NCBI RefSeq assembly: GCF_006517275.1
Contig: NZ_CP041191.1
Location: 3,715,001-3,779,000 of the forward strand
Length of the DNA stretch: 64,000 bases
Direction: 5' to 3'
From: Labrenzia sp. PHM005
GTDB lineage: Bacteria > Pseudomonadota > Alphaproteobacteria > Rhizobiales > Stappiaceae
Shown here: in pieces, positions 35,091-43,930 of the stretch
Layout: each line of letters opens with the position of its first letter
Position numbering within the stretch: the stretch's first letter is position 1
Program-made: the position numbers and the translations under genes
The notes under the pieces: generated by a model
Told to the model about the DNA's origin: nothing
Seen by the model: only the letters and a program-made list of their open reading frames with translations
Databases searched by the model: none

Positions 35091-36319
35091 TCACGGGCAA
35101 GTCCGCAGTTCGATCGCTTTTTATGGCGCGTGCGATAATCTTGGGTGCGACTTTATTGATGGGTGCACCAGTATTTGCACAGGAAACAAAAGGCAGTCAT
35201 AGCCTTGACGCCCCCTTCAAGATGGTGCGGGTCCTACAGTCCGCACAGGAGCAGATTGCTTCGGGAAACAACACTGCAGCCTCGGCACAGCGTGCTTTGC
35301 TGATGAAGATGGACGAAGAGTTTTTGGCAATGCCCGGAACTGTTTGGCAGGATCCGCGCAATGCCCGCGCAGCAATCATCCATTTGCTCAGTGGTGGCAA
35401 TCCCTCTGTCATGCGGCACTTGCTCAAGCTGGATCCTCTGCCCGCGATCGATCACAATTTGATGGAAGCGTCTTTGGCGTATGTGGAGGGGCGGGAGCAG
35501 GAGATGCTCAAGCTTCTGGTCAACGTCGACCCGCTCGATCTACCCGCAAGCCTGGGAGGTCATATCGCACTGGTGAAAGCTGTTCCCTATATCCAAGCCG
35601 ATCCGCTGAAAGCCATGGAACTTCTCCAGATTGCGAGCCTCTTGATGCCCGGAACCTTGGTGGAGGAAGCTGCTTTGAGGCGAGAAGTTCTTGTCGCCGG
35701 TCTGGTCGGCGATATTGAACGGTTCCGCACTTTATCGATCCGGTACCTTCGCCGCTATAGCGGCTCGGTCTACGTTGGTGATTTCCGGCGCAGGTTCGCA
35801 ATAGCGCTCGATACGCTCGGCTTCATTGAAAACACCGACAAGTTTGAACTGCTTTATGGGGTTTTGGAGGAATTTGAGGAAGACAGCCGCCGGGGCCTTT
35901 ATTTGCGGCTGGCACGGTCGGCGCTTCTGGGCGGCAACTTACAAGTGGCAGCCAAAGCGACGGAACAGGCCCGGATCCTGGCGATCCCGGGAACTGCGGA
36001 ACACGAGATCCTGAAAATCTACCAGGTCGCAACACGGCTTGAGCCGGAAACGGTTCAGTCGAACCGGGAGCTGCTCTGGTCGATCGATAAATCTTCTCTC
36101 GCGGCGGAAGACCTCGATTTTCTATATGCCGTTTATACTGTGCTCAACTCCATCCGCCATTTCCCGGACCCACCGGACAACTTCATTGGTGATTTCAATT
36201 CCGGCGGCAGCTTGAAAGAGCCTGCAAAACGGGACTGGCTGACAAGTGATATGGAGCTTGCCGAGCTTCTGCTGAGGCGGACGGAAACGATGCTTGCCCT
36301 TGCAGGAGAACAAAGATGA
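35087..36319 (+). CDS. motC: motor protein MotC
   Basis: 410 aa with a signal peptide (AIILGATLLMGAPVFA, cleaved near residue 28) and a helical periplasmic body. MotC is specific to Rhizobiales; in Sinorhizobium it binds the MotB periplasmic part and is needed for rotation. Here it follows motB with a 4-nt overlap and is followed by fliK with a 4-nt overlap. Its partner MotE is encoded 8 kb upstream. Confidence 0.87.
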   Translation: MITGKSAVRSLFMARAIILGATLLMGAPVFAQETKGSHSLDAPFKMVRVLQSAQEQIASGNNTAASAQRALLMKMDEEFLAMPGTVWQDPRNARAAIIHLLSGGNPSVMRHLLKLDPLPAIDHNLMEASLAYVEGREQEMLKLLVNVDPLDLPASLGGHIALVKAVPYIQADPLKAMELLQIASLLMPGTLVEEAALRREVLVAGLVGDIERFRTLSIRYLRRYSGSVYVGDFRRRFAIALDTLGFIENTDKFELLYGVLEEFEEDSRRGLYLRLARSALLGGNLQVAAKATEQARILAIPGTAEHEILKIYQVATRLEPETVQSNRELLWSIDKSSLAAEDLDFLYAVYTVLNSIRHFPDPPDNFIGDFNSGGSLKEPAKRDWLTSDMELAELLLRRTETMLALAGEQR

Positions 36320-37641
36320 GTGTGAACACACAAGCGCTTGTGCGATTTGCGCAGAATGGGTCTCTGGCGGTTGATGGCAAGTCCGGTGAGGGCGGGCAAA
36401 ACGACCCCAAGGATGCGGCTGAAAAGTTTCAGTCCATGATGACAAGTCTGCGTGATGGAGAAGCCTCCAAATCGAAGGACGGCCCAGCTGTAAAATCCAC
36501 CGATAATCATCCGAATTCGGAAGACGGTTCCGCGCAGGGTGACTTCTCCGACGGTTCTACCTCCAATAACAGCCCAAAGAATGTGGGTTCGGCTTCACCA
36601 GGAGCATCTTATCCGGTCACCAATCTAGCTGACGCCATCCGGACGGTTTCGCAAACCGTTATGGGGAGATCTGCAGACGGTGAAGTTGCTACCGGCACTG
36701 CTGGCGCAGGCTCAGAGAGCGTGGATGCCAGACCGCAATTGCCGACCGGTTTGTCCGGAGCGCTTCCTCTGGGAACTGTGTTGGCGGCAAGATTGCAAGG
36801 GAGCCAAAACCAGGCACCAGCCGGACCAATAGCAGCTCAACAAGGAGCTGCTCAGCAAAATGGCCCCGCGTTTCCAATAGGTTCCGCCGTTAGTGAAACT
36901 GCAGCGGGGGAGGGTGCGGCCAAAACCGGAACATCTTCCTTGTTCGCCCAGTTCGGTATCGAGCCTGAGCAGGTTAGTGAAACAGGTCTACGGGCTGCCA
37001 GGAATGCTTTGCCCGAAGAGGCGGCCGGGACAGTCAAGGTTCTCCGTCAGGAAACCCATTTTGCGCCGAACCTGCGTTTGTCTCCGGCGCAACAGATTGG
37101 TGAGCAGATCGCAACAGCCTTGAAAGATATGCCGTCCGAAATGGGGCGTCTGCAAGGCGGGGTGACTGCCAAAGCCGAAGGTCCTGTCTTAAAAACGCTC
37201 GACATTCAGCTGACCCCGCATGAACTCGGCACAGTGAAGGTGTCTTTGCAGATGGTCGGGGACAACGTCGAAGTTACTCTTGCCACCAGCAAGGCACAAA
37301 CGGCAGAACTTTTAAAGCAGGACCGGCAGTTGCTCGACCAGATGCTCCGGACCACTGGGTTCAAGGCCGATACGATCACTATTCAGGCTGCCGATGACCG
37401 CGGCGGAGCAATGTCTACGACCTTGTCTAACAACAGCTCCGCACAAGCTCAACAAGGTACAAATGGCGGTGCCTTTGGTGACAATCAAAACGAGAGTGCA
37501 TCCGGAAACAGTGCCGGCGGTCGCGGCGGACAAACAAGTGGCCAGGACGATCACAGTGACACTTCCGGATATGAACCGGCAATGGAGCAAGGTGATGAAG
37601 ATAGCGTGGGCAGCAACCTGTCTGACGGCATCTATCTGTAG
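36316..37641 (+). CDS. fliK: flagellar hook-length control protein FliK
   Basis: 441 aa. The N-terminal two thirds are Gly/Ala/Ser/Gln-rich and probably unfolded. The C-terminal domain has the FliK core LDIQLTPHELGTVKVSLQMV and LLKQDRQLLDQMLRTTGFKA (about residues 295-355), then a Gly/Ser/Asp-rich tail. It measures hook length and switches export specificity. Formerly called MotD in Sinorhizobium. The last 47 nt overlap the transglycosylase gene in another frame. Confidence 0.9.
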   Translation: MSVNTQALVRFAQNGSLAVDGKSGEGGQNDPKDAAEKFQSMMTSLRDGEASKSKDGPAVKSTDNHPNSEDGSAQGDFSDGSTSNNSPKNVGSASPGASYPVTNLADAIRTVSQTVMGRSADGEVATGTAGAGSESVDARPQLPTGLSGALPLGTVLAARLQGSQNQAPAGPIAAQQGAAQQNGPAFPIGSAVSETAAGEGAAKTGTSSLFAQFGIEPEQVSETGLRAARNALPEEAAGTVKVLRQETHFAPNLRLSPAQQIGEQIATALKDMPSEMGRLQGGVTAKAEGPVLKTLDIQLTPHELGTVKVSLQMVGDNVEVTLATSKAQTAELLKQDRQLLDQMLRTTGFKADTITIQAADDRGGAMSTTLSNNSSAQAQQGTNGGAFGDNQNESASGNSAGGRGGQTSGQDDHSDTSGYEPAMEQGDEDSVGSNLSDGIYL

Positions 37642-38173
37642 CGCTTATGGCGCGCTTACCGTACCTGCGGTCGCGGAGGACCAAAATGTTTGCGAGCGTG
37701 AAATGGTGGCCGCTGCCCAGAAATACCGGGTACCGCTCGGCATTTTATATGCAGTTGGTTTGACGGAAACCGGACGGCGCAATTCGCTCTATCCTCACGC
37801 CCTGAACATTGAGGGAAAATCCGTTTTTCCGCCCAGCCTGCAAGCTGCCAAAAGCGATATTGAGGCTGCCCGCAAACGTGGCAAGAAACTGATTGATATT
37901 GGCTGTATGCAGATCAATCACCACTATCATGGTGATCAGTTCAACTCCGTGGAGCATATGCTGGAACCCAAGGCGAACGTGCAATACGCGGCCCGTTTCT
38001 TGAAAGAACTGCGCGGCCGTCAGGGCTCCTGGACCATGGCGGTTGCCCGCTATCACGCAGGACCGAACAACAACCCGGCGCAAAAGCGTTATGTCTGCAC
38101 GGTGATCCGCAACATGGTGGCCTCCGGGTTCGGCAATTGGACCACGCAGTCCAAGGCGTTCTGCGGCGCCTGA
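37595..38173 (+). CDS. lytic transglycosylase (SLT domain), flagellar cluster
   Basis: 192 aa from ATG 37595, chosen because a signal peptide follows directly (MKIAWAATCLTASICSAYG). The catalytic-type Glu is in LYAVGLTETGRR, with IGCMQINHHYH and AVARYHAGPNNNP completing the SLT fold. It cleaves peptidoglycan, probably to let the rod pass; the window's FlgJ has no muramidase domain, so this enzyme likely supplies that activity. It lies inside the end of fliK by 47 nt. Equivalent genes follow fliK in other Rhizobiales. Confidence 0.88.
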   Translation: MKIAWAATCLTASICSAYGALTVPAVAEDQNVCEREMVAAAQKYRVPLGILYAVGLTETGRRNSLYPHALNIEGKSVFPPSLQAAKSDIEAARKRGKKLIDIGCMQINHHYHGDQFNSVEHMLEPKANVQYAARFLKELRGRQGSWTMAVARYHAGPNNNPAQKRYVCTVIRNMVASGFGNWTTQSKAFCGA

Positions 38174-38280
38174 CGAACACCTGTTGGTCCGGCAGCTTCC
38201 GGGTTTGATTTTGGTCCCGATAGTTAAAATTTTAGCTAAATAAGTTATTGTAATTATTGCGAAAAATTCCGCTGGCGAAC

Positions 38281-38296
38281 AGCTTCACGCAAGTTA
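38281..38296 (+). promoter_or_regulatory. conserved flagellar box upstream of flgE
   Basis: AGCTTCACGCAAGTTA, matching AGCYTCRCRCAAGYTY except the last base; ends 46 nt before flgE. Confidence 0.6.
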
Positions 38297-38342
38297 GATC
38301 GGTTTGACTGGCTCCAGTTGATTTTGAAACTGGAGATAATCC

Positions 38343-39626
38343 ATGGGTCTTTCAGGTATTATGCGCAGCGGTGTGTCCGGCATGAACGCGCAATCGAGCA
38401 AGCTTGCCGCTGTGGCCGACAACATCCAAAACTCGAGTACGACCGGCTACAAACGGGCCGAGACCGAGTTCTCGTCCATGGTCTTGTCTCAAGGGGCGGG
38501 CACTTATAATTCCGGTGGCGTTCAAGCGCATACCAAATATGCCATCTCCGATCAGGGGTCCATGAGCTTCACGACCTCGAAGCTGGATCTTGCGGTTGAC
38601 GGAAACGGTTTTTTTATCGTGTCTGATGGGACTGGGGCCGCAGCCTCCCAGGGGCTGACACGCGCCGGATCTTTTGTCCCGGATGGCAACGGTTATTTGG
38701 TCAACACGGCCGGCATGTACCTGCAAGGCTACCCAATCACAAACGGCGCGGCACCGTCCGTTGTAGCCAATGGTCTGGGTGGTCTGGAGCCGGTGAACAT
38801 CACGCAGAACCAGCTGGAAGCAACGCCGACCAGTACGGCGACCCTCCATGTCAATGTCGATGAAGATTCCGCCATTGTTGCAGCGGCCAATCTGCCGTCC
38901 GCGAACGCGGCCACTGCCGAATATTCTCACAAGACATCTTTGGTGGTTTACGACAACCTCGGCAACGAGCTGACGCTGGATGTCTATTACACCAAGACAA
39001 CAGACACACCGCCGACAACCGATTGGGAGGTCACGGTTTATAACGCCGCTGACAGGGATCCAACGTCTGGTGGGTTCCCATATGGTGCCGGCAACATCGG
39101 CACAAGTACGATCCATTTCGACACCACGACCGGTCAGCGGACTGGGGCCACTACAGCGGTCAACATCACTGTGCCGAATGGCGGTACCTTCGATGTTGAT
39201 CTCACCAATTCCACCTACACGGATGCAAATTTTACCGTCACAAAAGTGGATGCGGACGGCAATGTTCCGAGCTCTGTCGAGAAGGTGGAATTTGGCGAAG
39301 ACGGCACCTTGTACTCCATCTACACGAACGGTGACCGCCGTGCGATCTACAAGATCCCGCTGGCCGATGTCCCGAGCCCGGACAAGCTCGATCCGGTGTC
39401 TGGAAATATTTACCGGCCATCGATCGACTCCGGTGATGTTCGGGTCGGTTTCCCCGGAGATGGTGGAATGGGCAATCTGGAAGTTGGTGCACTCGAAGGA
39501 TCCAATGTCGATCTGGCGGGTGAACTGACGTCGATGATCGAATCCCAACGAACCTACACGGCCAATTCCCAGGTGTTTAAGGCTGGTTCCGATCTGATGC
39601 AGGAACTGGTGAACCTGGTTCGCTGA
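38343..39626 (+). CDS. flgE: flagellar hook protein FlgE
   Basis: 427 aa. N-terminal rod/hook motif GLSGIMRSGVSGMNAQSSKL, AVADNIQNSSTTGYKR and C-terminal ELTSMIESQRTYTANSQVFK are typical of FlgE. Forms the hook. First gene of a unit running flgE-flgK-flgL-flaF-flbT-flgD-fliQ. The 169-nt gap before it holds no rem/ftcR regulator gene, which in Sinorhizobium lies here. Confidence 0.95.
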   Translation: MGLSGIMRSGVSGMNAQSSKLAAVADNIQNSSTTGYKRAETEFSSMVLSQGAGTYNSGGVQAHTKYAISDQGSMSFTTSKLDLAVDGNGFFIVSDGTGAAASQGLTRAGSFVPDGNGYLVNTAGMYLQGYPITNGAAPSVVANGLGGLEPVNITQNQLEATPTSTATLHVNVDEDSAIVAAANLPSANAATAEYSHKTSLVVYDNLGNELTLDVYYTKTTDTPPTTDWEVTVYNAADRDPTSGGFPYGAGNIGTSTIHFDTTTGQRTGATTAVNITVPNGGTFDVDLTNSTYTDANFTVTKVDADGNVPSSVEKVEFGEDGTLYSIYTNGDRRAIYKIPLADVPSPDKLDPVSGNIYRPSIDSGDVRVGFPGDGGMGNLEVGALEGSNVDLAGELTSMIESQRTYTANSQVFKAGSDLMQELVNLVR

Positions 39627-39661
39627 TGTTTTTCCGTGATGAAACCCGAAAGTATTAAGTC

Positions 39662-41152
39662 ATGAGTTTGTCCGTCGCCCTGCAGGTGGCTCAGTCCGCG
39701 CTGGCTGCCCGCCAGACAGAATCCGCAGTGGTCGCCCGCAATATCACGGGCGCCCAGGATCCTGGATATTCGCGCAAATCCGTAATGCTCAGCACGGCCT
39801 ATACAGACTCCGGCCAAGCCGGCGGTTTGCGGGTCAACGGAGTTTCGAGGCTGGCGGACAGCGCGCTCTATTCTTCGTTGCTGGCCTCAACCTCGACCGG
39901 CTCCTCTCAACAAGCAATCCTCACCGGTTTGGGGCGGCTAGCCGAAACGGTGGGCGATACCGGTCTTGAAATGTCACCGGCAGCCAGGCTGGGAGAACTG
40001 CAACTGTCTTTGCAAAATTATGCTTCTGATCCGAACAATATCGTTATGGCGCAGGAGACCTTGCAGACCGCCAAGAATATGGCGGAAAGCCTGAAATCCA
40101 GTTCCGCTCTCGTTCAGGACGTACGGGCAAACGCCGACGCCGACATGGCGACATCCGTCAAGGATATCAACACGCTGCTTGGTAAGCTTGAAGATCTCAA
40201 TTCCGTCATCGTCAAGGGTACACAATCTGGAGCCGATGTCACCGATGCACTCGACAGCCGGGATCAGGTTCTCTTGTCGCTGTCCGAAGAAATCGGGATT
40301 ACAACGCTGGACCGGGCCAACGGCGATGTTGTTGTCTATACCGACAGCGGTGTGACGCTATTTGAGACGACAGCTCGGTCGGTCACGTTTGCGCCGACGA
40401 CAGTCTATAACGCTACAACGGTGGGAAATTCGGTAATCGTCGATGGGGTTCCTGTCGCGGGGCCGGGGGCCATCATGCCGATCTCATCCGGGCGTTTGCA
40501 TGGGCTGGCAGAGCTTCGGGACACGACTGCCGTGTCTTATCAAAACCAGTTGGATGAAGTCGCCCGCGGTTTGATTGAAGCCTTTGCCGAAAGTGACCAA
40601 AGCCTGGGCGGTAATCCGGATCAGGCGGGCCTGTTTACTTGGTCCGGGGCTCCAGCTGTACCAGCAACAGCCACACTGTCGGTTGGCCTTGCGTCCGATA
40701 TCATCGTGAACCCCAACGCGGACCCGGACCAAGGCGGCAGCCTGGACCGTATCCGAGATGGCGGTCTGTCCGATCCGCTCGACCCAAACTACGACTACAA
40801 CCCTACAAATGCCGCTGGTTATTCAGACCGGCTTCAAGAATTGGTTGGTGCATTGGACAGCGACCGGACCTTTGACCCGGCGGTTGGACTTGACCCGGAT
40901 GCAAGTCTCTTGGGCTTTGCCGCGTCATCGGTGAGCTGGGTTGAAAGCGGCCGCAAGACGATGACGAGCAACGTCGAAATCCAATCGGTGATTGTCGGCC
41001 GGACAGCAGAAAATCTGAACAACACCAAAGGCGTCAACATCGATGAGGAGCTGACCCTGCTTCTTGAAATCGAACGGGCCTATGCAGCTGCATCCAGGCT
41101 GATCACTGCCGTTGACTCCATGCTTGATGATCTCTTGGCCGCTGCGAGGTAA
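39662..41152 (+). CDS. flgK: hook-filament junction protein FlgK (HAP1)
   Basis: 496 aa. The N-terminal segment SLSVALQVAQSALAARQTES and C-terminal GVNIDEELTLLLEIERAYAA are the FlgK end helices. The middle is about the family's usual length. Joins hook to filament together with FlgL, encoded 5 nt downstream. Confidence 0.93.
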   Translation: MSLSVALQVAQSALAARQTESAVVARNITGAQDPGYSRKSVMLSTAYTDSGQAGGLRVNGVSRLADSALYSSLLASTSTGSSQQAILTGLGRLAETVGDTGLEMSPAARLGELQLSLQNYASDPNNIVMAQETLQTAKNMAESLKSSSALVQDVRANADADMATSVKDINTLLGKLEDLNSVIVKGTQSGADVTDALDSRDQVLLSLSEEIGITTLDRANGDVVVYTDSGVTLFETTARSVTFAPTTVYNATTVGNSVIVDGVPVAGPGAIMPISSGRLHGLAELRDTTAVSYQNQLDEVARGLIEAFAESDQSLGGNPDQAGLFTWSGAPAVPATATLSVGLASDIIVNPNADPDQGGSLDRIRDGGLSDPLDPNYDYNPTNAAGYSDRLQELVGALDSDRTFDPAVGLDPDASLLGFAASSVSWVESGRKTMTSNVEIQSVIVGRTAENLNNTKGVNIDEELTLLLEIERAYAAASRLITAVDSMLDDLLAAAR

Positions 41153-41157
41153 CAGCC

Positions 41158-42204
41158 ATGAAAACGACCTTCATATCAACGTTCTCGCTTGCCGATTCCT
41201 CAAGGCGGAACATCATGAGCCAGTCCAACCTGGTGAATAAGCTGAGTGTTGAACTGTCCTCGGGGCGCAAGTTCGATGTTGGTTTGGACCTGGGAACGAA
41301 GACCGGCGAAAGCGTAGCACTGCGGTCAGAGTTCCATTTTCTACACGGGATCATTGATACCAATGCACTTACCGCATCGCGGCTTGATGCAAGCCAGGCT
41401 GCAATGAGTGACATGCTGACTGATGCTCAGGATTTCTTGGCGTCATTGGTCGCCTTGCAGCAAAATCCCGCCAGCGCCGACATCCTCGATACGGATGCTA
41501 CGGGCAATTTGGGATTGTTAACATCGCGGCTGAACACACAGCTGAATGGCAGCTATCTATTTGCCGGTATCAATACAGGCCAGCAGCCCATTGCTGATTA
41601 TGCGGACCCGGCATCAGCCAACAAAGTTGCTGCGGACGCGGCATTTCTCGCTGAGTTCGGATTTACGCAAAGTGATCCGAACGTTGCCACGATCACACCA
41701 GCAGCTATGTCGGCCTATTTGACCGGTAACTTCGAGACAATGTTCCAGGACCCGGCTTGGGGCACAACCTGGTCGTCCGCATCTGACACGCCGACGACCA
41801 GCCGGATTGCTGCAAATGAGTCTGTGTCTTCGTCCGTCAGTGCCAATGAAGAGGCCTTCCGCGAGTTGGCGCAGGTTTATACAATGATGTCGGATCTTGG
41901 AAACGCAGATCTAGGCCAAGATGCGTTCAAAGTTGTGATCGATACGGCAACCGAAAAACTCGGCTCCGCTATTGGCAAATTGACTTCCGAAATGGGCAAG
42001 CTGGGCACGGTTCAGCAACAAGTTCATCTGGCGAGCGAACGGTTAACGGTTCAGACCGACATCTTGAATGTCCGCGTCAATGACCTGGAGACGGTCAATC
42101 TGGAAGAAACTTCCGTGCGTCTCAACACCGCGCTCACCCAGCTCGAAACCACTTATGCCGTTACGTCCAAGATGCAGGGGATGAGCCTCCTGAATTACAT
42201 CTAA
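41158..42204 (+). CDS. flgL: hook-filament junction protein FlgL (HAP3)
   Basis: 348 aa. Flagellin-like N-terminus (SSRRNIMSQSNLVNKLSVELSSG written as NIMSQSNLVNKLSVELSSG) and C-terminal helix QLETTYAVTSKMQGMSLLNY. Forms the second junction layer between FlgK and flagellin. Confidence 0.9.
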   Translation: MKTTFISTFSLADSSRRNIMSQSNLVNKLSVELSSGRKFDVGLDLGTKTGESVALRSEFHFLHGIIDTNALTASRLDASQAAMSDMLTDAQDFLASLVALQQNPASADILDTDATGNLGLLTSRLNTQLNGSYLFAGINTGQQPIADYADPASANKVAADAAFLAEFGFTQSDPNVATITPAAMSAYLTGNFETMFQDPAWGTTWSSASDTPTTSRIAANESVSSSVSANEEAFRELAQVYTMMSDLGNADLGQDAFKVVIDTATEKLGSAIGKLTSEMGKLGTVQQQVHLASERLTVQTDILNVRVNDLETVNLEETSVRLNTALTQLETTYAVTSKMQGMSLLNYI

Positions 42205-42252
42205 CTGACTGACCAGGCACCAAGAACTTCAACTGAGCACCAGAGAGGGGCC

Positions 42253-42603
42253 ATGTATAATCTGTCTTACGCCGAGGTGATCGAAGACCTTTGCGCCGAC
42301 GAACGGCTGAATGAGCACGAGGCGATGTCTATCGTCATCGGAAAGTTGGCAAATGCGCAGGAGAAAGGCGTTCGGTCCGCAGAGGCTATCGATGCGCTGT
42401 TCTATACCCGCAGAGTATGGGGGTACTTCATGGAGCACCTGGCGGATGATGCCAATCAGCTGCCCGATGAGATGCGGGCCAACCTGATCTCCGTAGGAAT
42501 CTGGGTGTTGAAGGAAGCCGAAGCCCTGCGGCAGTGGGAGAAAGACGACTTCGCCGACATCATCGAAATCAATTCCATCATCCGGGACAGTTTGGCGGGG
42601 TAA
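42253..42603 (+). CDS. flaF: flagellar biosynthesis regulator FlaF
   Basis: 116 aa, cytoplasmic, helical. The pattern VIGKLANAQEKG ... VWGYFMEHLADDANQLPDEM and GIWVLKEAEAL are FlaF. In Caulobacter and Rhizobiales FlaF promotes flagellin secretion or synthesis, acting opposite FlbT. It lies right before flbT, the usual pair. Confidence 0.92.
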   Translation: MYNLSYAEVIEDLCADERLNEHEAMSIVIGKLANAQEKGVRSAEAIDALFYTRRVWGYFMEHLADDANQLPDEMRANLISVGIWVLKEAEALRQWEKDDFADIIEINSIIRDSLAG

Positions 42604-42607
42604 GACC

Positions 42608-43075
42608 ATGAAAATTGCACTGAAGTCGGGTGAACGTCTGTTTATCAACGGTGCGGTGATCCGCGCTGAGCGCAAGACCAGTTTAGAACTGCTGAATGAT
42701 GCTGTGTTCCTGTTGGAATCTCACGTTCTGCAGCCCGAACAGGCCACAACACCGTTAAAGCAGCTCTATTTCATTTTGCAGACGATGATCATGGATCCGG
42801 TGTCAGCGCCAGCCGCCAAAGACATGTTCCATCTGGTGATGGCATCTGTATCCGGTGCTTTTTCGAGCCCGGAAGTCCTGGAGCAGCTTGGGAACGTCGA
42901 GGACCTTGCCCAAAACGACCGCTGGTTTGAGGCCATGAAGATCGTTCGTGGTCTCTATCCAATCGAAGCGCGTCTTATGGCAGCCGATCATCGGGCCCGG
43001 CAGGAGGACGATAACTCACCACCTCTGCGGGGCAGGGAAGTGGTGCACCAGGGACCGCAGTTGGCGGTGGTTTAA
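42608..43075 (+). CDS. flbT: flagellin mRNA repressor FlbT
   Basis: 155 aa. Conserved KIALKSGERLFINGAVIRAE start and YFILQTMIMDP ... MKIVRGLYPIEARLMAADH. FlbT binds flagellin mRNA 5' leaders and blocks translation until the hook is finished, or in some species activates it. The flagellin here has a long leader, consistent with this control. It starts 4 nt after flaF. Confidence 0.92.
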   Translation: MKIALKSGERLFINGAVIRAERKTSLELLNDAVFLLESHVLQPEQATTPLKQLYFILQTMIMDPVSAPAAKDMFHLVMASVSGAFSSPEVLEQLGNVEDLAQNDRWFEAMKIVRGLYPIEARLMAADHRARQEDDNSPPLRGREVVHQGPQLAVV

Positions 43076-43087
43076 GGAGTAACAGGT

Positions 43088-43483
43088 ATGACCAGCGTAA
43101 ATCCGGTGGCTGCAGAAAACAAACAAGGTACAGCCTCTGCCGCTCAACAACAGTTGACGGTAGATTACAACGCTTTCTTGCAGCTGATGATGGCGCAGAT
43201 GCAGAACCAGGACCCGACCAACCCGATGGATGCATCTGAGCAGCTGTCACAGCTCGCCAGTTTCTCTCAAGTCGAACAAACCATCCAAACCAATCAGAAG
43301 CTGGAAACCATGCTGACCAACATGTCGTTTGGACAGGTGGACGACCTGATTGGCAGGACGGTCACGGATCCCAATGGCATCACTGGTGTGGTGGAGCGGG
43401 TGGAAGTCTATTCTGACGGTACACTTCTCGGCTTGGACAATGGTCAGGGCATTTTGCTTGGACCGGGCGTTTCCATTTCTTGA
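43088..43483 (+). CDS. flgD: flagellar hook-capping protein FlgD (short form)
   Basis: 131 aa. The FlgD core YNAFLQLMMAQMQNQDPTNP (about residues 24-43), then SQLASFSQVEQTIQTNQKLE. The long C-terminal domain of enteric FlgD is missing, as is usual in Rhizobiales. Caps the growing hook. AAGGAG precedes the ATG. Confidence 0.92.
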   Translation: MTSVNPVAAENKQGTASAAQQQLTVDYNAFLQLMMAQMQNQDPTNPMDASEQLSQLASFSQVEQTIQTNQKLETMLTNMSFGQVDDLIGRTVTDPNGITGVVERVEVYSDGTLLGLDNGQGILLGPGVSIS

Positions 43484-43498
43484 AGGTCGACGCGCAAT

Positions 43499-43765
43499 AT
43501 GAATGAAGTTGATGCCCTGGATCTGGTGCGCTCTGCAATCTGGACAATCCTGATTGGGTCCGCGCCGGCAATTGTCCCCGCGATGGTGGTCGGGATTGGG
43601 ATCGCCCTCCTGCAGGCCCTGACCCAGGTTCAGGAAATCACCTTGACGTTCATCCCGAAAATCGTCGCGATCCTGGTGATGATTGTTGTGGCTGGACCTT
43701 TTATCGGCGGTCACATCTATACGTTGACCGGATTGATTTACAGCCGGATCGAAAACGGGTTCTGA
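43499..43765 (+). CDS. fliQ: flagellar export gate protein FliQ
   Basis: 88 aa, two membrane helices. Typical PAIVPAMVVGIGIALLQALT and QVQEITLTFIPKIVAIL segments. Part of the FliPQR export gate. Last gene of the flgE block; a hairpin follows. Confidence 0.94.
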   Translation: MNEVDALDLVRSAIWTILIGSAPAIVPAMVVGIGIALLQALTQVQEITLTFIPKIVAILVMIVVAGPFIGGHIYTLTGLIYSRIENGF

Positions 43766-43789
43766 CCCTAGTTTCGGATAGTGATTGCG

Positions 43790-43836
43790 ACGGCGGCGGC
43801 TGGGTACTGAACCAGCCGGCCGCCGTTTCTGTTTTG
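43790..43836 (+). terminator. intrinsic terminator after fliQ
   Basis: ACGGCGGCGGCTGG (43790-43803) pairs with CCAGCCGGCCGCCGT (43812-43826) with one bulged base and an 8-nt loop, followed by TTCTGTTTT. Separates fliQ from flhA. Confidence 0.75.
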
Positions 43837-43870
43837 CAACAAAAATGCTTTGCCCAAATCAACCGGAAAA

Positions 43871-43886
43871 AGCCTCGCGCAAGTTT
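43871..43886 (+). promoter_or_regulatory. conserved flagellar box upstream of flhA
   Basis: AGCCTCGCGCAAGTTT, a full match to AGCYTCRCRCAAGYTY; ends 44 nt before the flhA start and follows a terminator by 34 nt. Confidence 0.6.
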
Positions 43887-43930
43887 GAGCAGTGATTTTT
43901 GCACCAGCAGACACGCGCAAGAGAGTAGGC

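Noticed and set aside
38352-39548. 398-residue minus-strand ORF opposite flgE
   Set aside because: Shadow of the flgE coding frame; no ribosome site or family pattern.
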